DNA from: Paenibacillus antarcticus
Lineage (GTDB): Bacteria > Bacillota > Bacilli > Paenibacillales > Paenibacillaceae
Direction of reading: 5' to 3'
NCBI RefSeq assembly: GCF_001637225.1
Contig: NZ_LVJI01000001.1
Span: 1-64,000 of the forward strand
DNA length: 64,000 nucleotides
Part shown: positions 58,381 to 64,000 of the stretch, one piece after another
How positions within the stretch are numbered: the first letter of the stretch is position 1
Layout of the letters: every line of letters starts with the position of its first letter
Made by a program: the position numbers and the translations under genes
Notes under the pieces: generated by a model
Database searches by the model: none
What the model saw: the letters and a program-made list of their open reading frames with translations, nothing else
Told to the model about the DNA's origin: nothing

Positions 58381-58453
58381 ACAAGTGTAACGTAAAAAAG
58401 AAAGCTCTTCAATAAAATCTAAAGAACTTTCTTATTTGTCTTTCTAAAGCTAT

Positions 58454-59425
58454 TTACTTCACTAAGAATTTCAGCAAATCATCCATTTTCATCGAATTCG
58501 CTGTAATCGCCCCTGATTGCCAATGCGATCGTTCTAGTTGATAAACATGGCCGTTTTTGACAGCAGGAATGTTTTTCCATAAAGGGTCATTAAGCAGGGC
58601 AACCGCCTTCTCATTGGACTTGGAGTCCCATGTACCATCAGAGGGGAAGATAATAATATGATCAGCAGTAAGCTCTGGTATTTTTTCTTGTGAAATAACA
58701 TCGTGGGCCTCGATGTTCTTCACCCACGGGAACGGCTCCAAACCAAGGTCTCTGTAAATACTGCCTGTATATGCATTATTCAGACCGAACAGACGCAGCT
58801 CCGGCTTGTCCCCGACATCCAGACGAATGACCGCAACCGTCTCACGACCAATTGCCTCTTCCAACTTCTCTTTTGTAGTGGTAATTTTCTGTTTATATGC
58901 TTCTAATACACTAGTAGCCTTCTCTGGAATGCCGAGTAAATCAGCAACTATTTTTAGCGTTTCTTCTGCATTTCCAATTACTTCATCAGGCAAGCGATAA
59001 GTAGGAGCGATTTTGGAATACAATGGATAACTATCATCCATTCCCCCATTCAATATAATTAAGTCAGGATTATTTTCAAGCATAGCCTCCAAACTGCCGG
59101 TAATATCGAATAACGGAACATCCGTCATTCCTAAATAATCTTGTTTACCCCAGCTCGGATGATACCATTGCACAATCGGTTCCACACCCAACGCCAACAT
59201 ATAATCCTCTAAGTAAATACCTGCTACTCTTTGCGGCTTGACAGGAACTTCTACTTCACCAAAAGCATCATTAACCTTTCTTGTAACACTAGTCTCTTGC
59301 TTATTTTCTCCTTCATTCGTCGATGTTTCCTTTGCATCGCCACAGCCTGCCAAACTTACCATAATCGCCAGCAGTACGACCAGCCAACGTATCTTTCGTA
59401 TACTTCCTATTATTTCGACCGCCAT
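58454..59425 (-). CDS. Iron-siderophore ABC transporter substrate-binding lipoprotein
   Basis: 323 aa. Signal peptide with lipobox LAGC (about residues 24-27), then a two-lobed FecB/FhuD-type receptor. A stretch GVEPIVQWYHPSWGKQDYLG closely parallels the C-terminal domain of the AraC-type regulator next door. No permease or ATPase gene is adjacent. A Fur box overlaps its promoter. Confidence 0.92.
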   Translation of the reverse strand: MAVEIIGSIRKIRWLVVLLAIMVSLAGCGDAKETSTNEGENKQETSVTRKVNDAFGEVEVPVKPQRVAGIYLEDYMLALGVEPIVQWYHPSWGKQDYLGMTDVPLFDITGSLEAMLENNPDLIILNGGMDDSYPLYSKIAPTYRLPDEVIGNAEETLKIVADLLGIPEKATSVLEAYKQKITTTKEKLEEAIGRETVAVIRLDVGDKPELRLFGLNNAYTGSIYRDLGLEPFPWVKNIEAHDVISQEKIPELTADHIIIFPSDGTWDSKSNEKAVALLNDPLWKNIPAVKNGHVYQLERSHWQSGAITANSMKMDDLLKFLVK

Positions 59426-59480
59426 ATTATTTGCTCACTCCCCTAGTTACTATTCGTTGTAATGAAATCATTATATAATC

Positions 59481-59497
59481 AATGATAATCATTATCA
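59481..59497 (-). promoter_or_regulatory. Fur box of the siderophore receptor gene
   Basis: AATGATAATCATTATCA is a near-perfect Fur palindrome, with a minus-strand TATAAT just downstream. A further TGAGAATCA half-site lies upstream. Confidence 0.85.
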
Positions 59498-59597
59498 CAT
59501 TTTACCTGATTCTCATTGTATTCTTTCCATAGAACGATCTCAATGCACATATCCAACTACATTTTGCACAAATATCAGGTGCGTCAACAAGATTGTA

Positions 59598-59681
59598 TAT
59601 CCCGGGAGGGAGTCTCTCCCTTTGGTCGCTAACAATGATTATGCTCCGACGCCCCTTTTGGGGTTCTCATCCCCTAATACG
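59598..59681 (-). repeat. tRNA-Arg-like relic downstream of tRNA copy 2
   Basis: It parallels the relic at 48981-49080: AGGGGAT, then GGGGCGTCGG, GTTAGC and GGGAGAG...TCCCTCC occur in the same order, with a shorter middle part. The hairpin GGGG...CCCC differs in sequence but keeps pairing. Confidence 0.55.
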
Positions 59682-59715
59682 AAAAAAAAAGCTCTCCATA
59701 AAGGAGAACTTTTTT
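59682..59715 (-). terminator. Terminator after tRNA-Arg copy 2
   Basis: GTTCTCC / GGAGAGC stem followed by a nine-T run on the minus strand. Confidence 0.85.
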
Positions 59716-59721
59716 GTGTGA

Positions 59722-59795
<74 letters not shown>

Positions 59796-59830
59796 ACAAT
59801 CTTAGATGACATTTAAAATTAATATCATTT

Positions 59831-59864
59831 AAAAAGGGTGCGTTATTTATTATAACGCATCCCC
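59831..59864 (-). terminator. Terminator after the 43-aa gene
   Basis: ATGCGTTATA / AATAACGCAC stem followed by CCTTTTT on the minus strand. Confidence 0.8.
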
Positions 59865-59922
59865 AGAATAAATCAATACTTATTTTATTTTTATTTATTT
59901 CACTACTCAATAAGCGTATTTC

Positions 59923-60054
59923 TTACTTATTACCACGACGCCAATTTGTTTTATCTTCTGTATGCATAGCTGCATTCTTAGCTACTACTTCTTCAGCAAA
60001 TTCATTATTATGCGCATATTTGTTACCTTTATTTTTCTTGAATTTCTCAGCCAC
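59923..60054 (-). CDS. Small basic hypothetical protein, 43 aa
   Basis: A GTG start, 9 nt after AGGAGG, opens a 43-aa frame ending at TAA, with a terminator of its own. The peptide starts VAEKFKKNKGNKYAHNNEFA and ends NWRRGNK: hydrophilic, Lys/Asn/Ala-rich, no membrane segment. Composition is reminiscent of small spore proteins, but I do not recognise the family. Confidence 0.7.
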   Translation of the reverse strand: MAEKFKKNKGNKYAHNNEFAEEVVAKNAAMHTEDKTNWRRGNK

Positions 60055-60141
60055 TTCATATCACCTCCTACTCCCTACGTTTAGTATGGTGATACCGGGG
60101 ATCGAATATGAGTTATATTATTTGGATGGGATAGATTGTAA

Positions 60142-60471
60142 CTAACCGTCATATGAATTGAGAAATGCGTTCACACCTGATTCCTTCATCTGCTTTCGAG
60201 TATCGATCGAACCGTACTCATAAATCCTTTGATATACGTCATCTAGTGCATTCTGATATGTCACATTCACTACACGCTCTGGCTCATCTGGCCAAGGAAA
60301 CACAAATCCAAGAAATGCATTTTCTTCTTTTTCCTTTACTAATCCCATCAAATTTCTGATCTCCTGGGCCTCATCTTCTGTCGCTTCGATTTCCCATTCA
60401 TAAGTCGTCGCACCCCTGGCCATTAGAACAGATCTTCCATGCACGGATACAAAATACTTATGTTTATTCAC
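60142..60471 (-). CDS. Hypothetical cytosolic protein
   Basis: 109 aa with a GTG start after AAAGGGGGAAG. Acidic, no membrane segment; a middle FPWPDEPERVV stretch and helical C-terminus. Not recognised. Confidence 0.7.
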   Translation of the reverse strand: MNKHKYFVSVHGRSVLMARGATTYEWEIEATEDEAQEIRNLMGLVKEKEENAFLGFVFPWPDEPERVVNVTYQNALDDVYQRIYEYGSIDTRKQMKESGVNAFLNSYDG

Positions 60472-60628
60472 GACAACTTCCCCCTTTGTTCGACTCTGCG
60501 TGCATTGTACTCATCTATAGTTTTCCTTAAAGGACAGACATTTTATGCCTTCCTTCGGCATATTCTATATGACTTTGGTAAAAAGAAAGGACAGATAGGG
60601 TCAACCGACAAAGAGAGGATGAACCGTT

Positions 60629-62473
60629 ATGTGCGGAATAACAGGATTTATACAGTGGAGCGGCGATTTAACGCAGGATTCGCAATTACTCGTCCAAATG
60701 ACCAACAGCTTAGATAAACGTGGACCTGATGCATCTGGAACATGGATCTCAAATCCTTGTGCTTTCGGACATCGACGACTGAGTGTCATTGACCCAGAAA
60801 ATGGTGCTCAACCTATGATCGTACATCAAGAAGATGATGTGTACGCCATTGTATATAATGGCGAACTATATAATGCTGCAGAACTTACGAAAGAACTACG
60901 CAATCGTGGATATCAGTTCCGTACGCGTTGCGACACTGAGGTATTGTTGGTGTCTTATATAGAATGGGGACCTGATTGTGTAGATCGTTTCAATGGTATC
61001 TTTGCTTTCGCTATATGGGATAGTGTGCAGCAACAAGTCTTTTTTGCGCGCGATCGAGTTGGTGTTAAGCCACTATTTTATAGTCATATCGATGAGACGC
61101 TTGTATTTGGTTCCGAGCCCAAAGCACTTCTGCAACATCCAAAAGTCGAACCTATTGTTGGACCTGAAGGATTAGCAGAGATTTTTGTAATTGGACCCGC
61201 TCGAACACCAGGACATGGGATATACCGCAATGTAAACGAACTTCGGCCTGGGCATGCCATGATCTTTAATCGTAATGGGCTTCGTACCTACGCCTATTGG
61301 AAGTTAGAAAGCCATGTACATGAAGATGATAAGGCAACTACAGCAATCCGCTTAAGAGAAATTCTTCAAGATACCCTCGAACGTCAATTAATATCTGATG
61401 TTCCGGTATGTACACTTTTATCCGGTGGATTAGATTCTAGCGCGTTATCTGCATTAGCCGTAGACTATTATCGTCGTTCAGGGCAAGGCCCACTACACAC
61501 CTATTCCGTTGATTATGTAGATAATGATAAGCACTTCAAGTCTCACACATTTCAACCCGGAGCAGATGCCCCTTGGATAGAACGAATGGTAAACGAGCTT
61601 GGGAGCAAACATCACTACATTGAGATCGATACGCCAGAGTTGATAGGTGCACTTGAAGCCTCAACAAGGGCTCGTGACTTACCAGGAATGGTTGATGTGG
61701 ACTCCTCTCTTCTGTTATTCTGCCATGAGATCAAAAAAGAGGCTACGGTCGCTCTCTCTGGTGAAGCGGCTGATGAAATATTTGGCGGATATCCTTGGTT
61801 TCACCGTGATGATATGTTAAATTCAGGAACATTCCCTTGGGCTGTTGCTCCTGAAATGAGAGCAGGTCTGTTATCACCTGAAATTAGGAATTGGATTTCT
61901 CCACTTGATTACCTAGGCGATAAATATTCTGAAGCTGTGAATGAAGTTCCTAAACTTGCAGGAGAAACTACCAAACAGGCTCAGATGCGAGTCATGTCTT
62001 ACCTTAATATTACACGCTTCATGCCTACACTATTGGATCGTAAGGACCGTATGAGTATGGGGGCTGGTCTAGAAGTACGTGTCCCTTATTGTGACCATCG
62101 CCTAGTAGAATATGTATGGAATATTCCTTGGGACATCAAAATGACCGGAAATCGTGAGAAAGGTATTCTTCGTAAATCGTTAGAAGGTGTACTCCCTGAT
62201 GATGTTCTATATCGTAAAAAAAGCCCTTATCCTAAAACACATAATCCCAATTTCTTGTCCGCTGTGAAACAACAGCTACTCACCATATTAGATGATCCGT
62301 CTTCTCCACTTCTCCCACTCATTGATGTTGCCAAAATTCGAGAAATAGCTGCTTCTTCAGATGCGTCTTCTAACTTGCCTTGGTTCGGTCAATTATTGTC
62401 AGGACCACAGTTATTCTCCTATTTATCACAAGTCGATTATTGGCTTCGCACTTACCATGTCTCGATTCGCTAA
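60629..62473 (+). CDS. asnO: Asparagine synthase (glutamine-hydrolysing), AsnO-like
   Basis: 614 aa. N-terminal glutaminase domain with nucleophile C2 (MCGITGF), then the synthetase domain with the ATP-pyrophosphate loop LSGGLDSSALSALA (about residues 262-275) and a VALSGEAADEIFGGYPW motif. Its length equals that of B. subtilis AsnO (YisO), the sporulation-associated form, so I prefer that name, but AsnB cannot be excluded. Plus strand, GAGAGG upstream. Confidence 0.88.
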   Translation: MCGITGFIQWSGDLTQDSQLLVQMTNSLDKRGPDASGTWISNPCAFGHRRLSVIDPENGAQPMIVHQEDDVYAIVYNGELYNAAELTKELRNRGYQFRTRCDTEVLLVSYIEWGPDCVDRFNGIFAFAIWDSVQQQVFFARDRVGVKPLFYSHIDETLVFGSEPKALLQHPKVEPIVGPEGLAEIFVIGPARTPGHGIYRNVNELRPGHAMIFNRNGLRTYAYWKLESHVHEDDKATTAIRLREILQDTLERQLISDVPVCTLLSGGLDSSALSALAVDYYRRSGQGPLHTYSVDYVDNDKHFKSHTFQPGADAPWIERMVNELGSKHHYIEIDTPELIGALEASTRARDLPGMVDVDSSLLLFCHEIKKEATVALSGEAADEIFGGYPWFHRDDMLNSGTFPWAVAPEMRAGLLSPEIRNWISPLDYLGDKYSEAVNEVPKLAGETTKQAQMRVMSYLNITRFMPTLLDRKDRMSMGAGLEVRVPYCDHRLVEYVWNIPWDIKMTGNREKGILRKSLEGVLPDDVLYRKKSPYPKTHNPNFLSAVKQQLLTILDDPSSPLLPLIDVAKIREIAASSDASSNLPWFGQLLSGPQLFSYLSQVDYWLRTYHVSIR

Positions 62474-62474
62474 A

Positions 62475-62513
62475 TAAAAAAGGTGCTGCCCCGAGGGGGT
62501 AGCACCTTTTTTA
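62475..62513. terminator. Bidirectional terminator between asnO and rdgB
   Basis: AAAAAAGGTGCTGCCCC / GGGGGTAGCACCTTTTTT forms a stem with A and T tails on both sides; it serves the converging genes. Confidence 0.9.
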
Positions 62514-62548
62514 CTTGATGGACACAAAGTTCATTCTTATTCATCCAT

Positions 62549-63172
62549 TCATTTCTTCAATTGCGCGATTAAGTTCCGTAAAGCTATCCCACGATGACTA
62601 ATAGACTGCTTCTCTTCTAATGACAGCTCAGCCATTGTTTTATCATACTGAGAAAGATAGAAAAGTGGATCGTAACCAAATCCCCCAGCGCCCGCTACAT
62701 CTGAAGTAATCCATCCTGCCACAGAACCAGAAGTCTCAATATGCTCTCCGGAAGAAGGGTTATATAACACCAATGAACAAACAAAGCTCGCAGGACTTAA
62801 CAGAGACTGCTCTGTATCTTCACCCATCCTTAATTGAACCAACTCTTGTAATAGCTTCTCGTTGTTTAACTGATCGGTCGCATGCTCACCCGAATAACGA
62901 GCAGAGTACACACCCGGTTGTCCATTTAATGCCTCTACACATAAACCTGAATCATCCGCAAGAACGGGGAGTCCTAAGCTATCTCCAACCGTCTTAGCTT
63001 TTTTCAGTGCATTAGCTGCAAAAGTAAGTCCGTCCTCTATAACATCTGGTATATCAGAATAGTCAAACATACTTTTCACTTGCTTGCCCAGCTGCGCAAA
63101 AGCATGTTCAAATTCTCTGACTTTCCCTTTGTTCTTCGTCGCAACAATGACGATATCTTGATCTAACTTCAT
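62549..63172 (-). CDS. rdgB: XTP/dITP diphosphatase (RdgB/HAM1)
   Basis: 207 aa. Hydrolyses non-canonical purine triphosphates. Motifs are VATKNKGKVREFEHA, LPVLADDSGLCVEALNGQPGVYSARYSG and GFGYDPLF. It lies one base downstream of rph. Confidence 0.96.
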   Translation of the reverse strand: MKLDQDIVIVATKNKGKVREFEHAFAQLGKQVKSMFDYSDIPDVIEDGLTFAANALKKAKTVGDSLGLPVLADDSGLCVEALNGQPGVYSARYSGEHATDQLNNEKLLQELVQLRMGEDTEQSLLSPASFVCSLVLYNPSSGEHIETSGSVAGWITSDVAGAGGFGYDPLFYLSQYDKTMAELSLEEKQSISHRGIALRNLIAQLKK

Positions 63173-63173
63173 G

Positions 63174-63932
63174 CTAGACTCCTTTTCCTACTGTGCCAGA
63201 ACCAATAGATAGGGCAATCGGACCAAGAACTTCTTGTTGATATGCGATAATATCGCGGATACCTTGTTCCCCGATCTGAAGTAATGAATCTAACTCCTCA
63301 CGTGAGAATGGACTTTCTTCACCCGTTCCTTGTAACTCAACGAATTGTCCACTTCCGGTCATAACTAAATTCATATCTACTTTAGCCTTGGAGTCTTCTT
63401 CATAATTTAGATCTAGCAACGTGCGTCCACCAACAACTCCTACACTAACGGAAGCCAAATAGTCAGTAATTGGGAATACAGGCAGTTTATGCTGTTGTGC
63501 AATCTTGTTCACCGCGATGCACAGAGCTACAAAAGAACCCGTAATAGAAGTCGTCCGCGTACCTCCATCAGCTTGAATAACATCGCAATCGAGTGTGATC
63601 GTACGTTCACCTAAAGCGTGTAAATTCACTACGGAACGAAGGGCTCTTCCAATTAAGCGTTGAATTTCCATAGTACGACCAGTAAGCTTACCACGATTTG
63701 CCTCACGTTGATTACGAGAATGAGTGGCTCTTGGCAACATAGAGTATTCTGCTGTTACCCAACCTTTTCCTTGGCCCTTTAAGAATGGGGGTACTTTCTC
63801 ATCCACCGTTGCTGTGCAGAGTATTTTGGTATCTCCCATTTCTATATACACAGAACCTTCCGCGTATTTATTTACGTTTGTCGTTATATTCATTGTACGA
63901 AGTTGATCGTTATTGCGTCCGTTTGATCTCAC
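63174..63932 (-). CDS. rph: Ribonuclease PH
   Basis: 252 aa, phosphorolytic exoribonuclease trimming tRNA 3' ends. GTG start after TAGGAGG. Typical stretches are [17 protein letters not shown] and [19 protein letters not shown]. The order rph-rdgB matches B. subtilis. Confidence 0.96.
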   Translation of the reverse strand: MRSNGRNNDQLRTMNITTNVNKYAEGSVYIEMGDTKILCTATVDEKVPPFLKGQGKGWVTAEYSMLPRATHSRNQREANRGKLTGRTMEIQRLIGRALRSVVNLHALGERTITLDCDVIQADGGTRTTSITGSFVALCIAVNKIAQQHKLPVFPITDYLASVSVGVVGGRTLLDLNYEEDSKAKVDMNLVMTGSGQFVELQGTGEESPFSREELDSLLQIGEQGIRDIIAYQQEVLGPIALSIGSGTVGKGV

Positions 63933-64000
63933 TATTATCTGCCTCCTACATCTTAGCGTCCCTATTTTGCAAACCTTATTTTATCAAAGTGTAGGAATAA

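Overview
The window is a chromosomal segment of an endospore-forming Firmicute, most likely Paenibacillus or a close relative. The evidence is the density of sporulation genes (safA, spo0B, spoIVFA/B, spoIIB, spoVID, lonB, a cse60-like gene), the strong AGGAGG-type ribosome binding sites with frequent GTG and TTG starts, a valine T-box, and a gene order that follows the Bacillus subtilis spo0B-obg / minCD-mreBCD / hem / lon-clpX-tig region. RNase G/E (absent from B. subtilis) and the CobA-HemD fusion fit Paenibacillaceae. No insertion sequence, prophage, integrase or CRISPR array was seen.

Layout, mostly transcribed on the minus strand from high to low coordinates. (1) 0-8 kb: rplU-prp-rpmA, then spo0B-obg, then an aromatic/threonine operon pheB-hom-[thrC relic]-thrB-pheA, ending with the spore-coat gene safA. 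(2) 9-19 kb: cell shape, division and sporulation: spoIIB, a DUF4321 gene, maf, radC, mreBCD, minCD, spoIVFA-spoIVFB, rng. (3) 19-25 kb: murC, folC and valS under a T-box. (4) 25-36 kb: a complete early tetrapyrrole cluster hemA-hemX-sirC-hemC-cobA/hemD-hemB-hemL, followed by an RluA-type synthase and spoVID. (5) 36-49 kb: speD with a structured leader, two lineage-type hypothetical genes, engB, lonA, lonB, ispG, clpX, clpP, tig and a ysoA-like TPR gene. (6) 48.9-59.8 kb: an accessory segment bounded by two identical, inverted tRNA-Arg(UCU) genes. It carries a Pho-regulated phosphate locus (stalk/propeller protein, pstS, pstC, pstA, no pstB), small sporulation-type genes, an M20 peptidase, and a Fur-regulated siderophore receptor with an AraC-type regulator that contains its own receptor-like domain. 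(7) 59.9-64 kb: two small genes, an AsnO-like asparagine synthetase, rdgB and rph.

Functional links: SpoIVFA/B control pro-sigmaK processing, MinCD and MreBCD set division and shape, SpoVID and SafA form the coat-recruitment pair, and Lon/ClpXP/Tig form a protein-quality block. The Prp protease sits between its substrate gene (rpmA, L27 with a cleavable leader) and rplU.

The least ordinary items are: the eroded thrC tail between hom and thrB; a speD leader with two mutually exclusive pairings next to the ribosome binding site; a ysoA-like gene whose only well-placed start codon is ATA; the inverted tRNA-Arg pair, each followed by a tRNA-like relic; and the PhoP-box operon led by an uncharacterised secreted stalk/propeller protein. 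All calls come from reading sequence and protein motifs; no database search was run.
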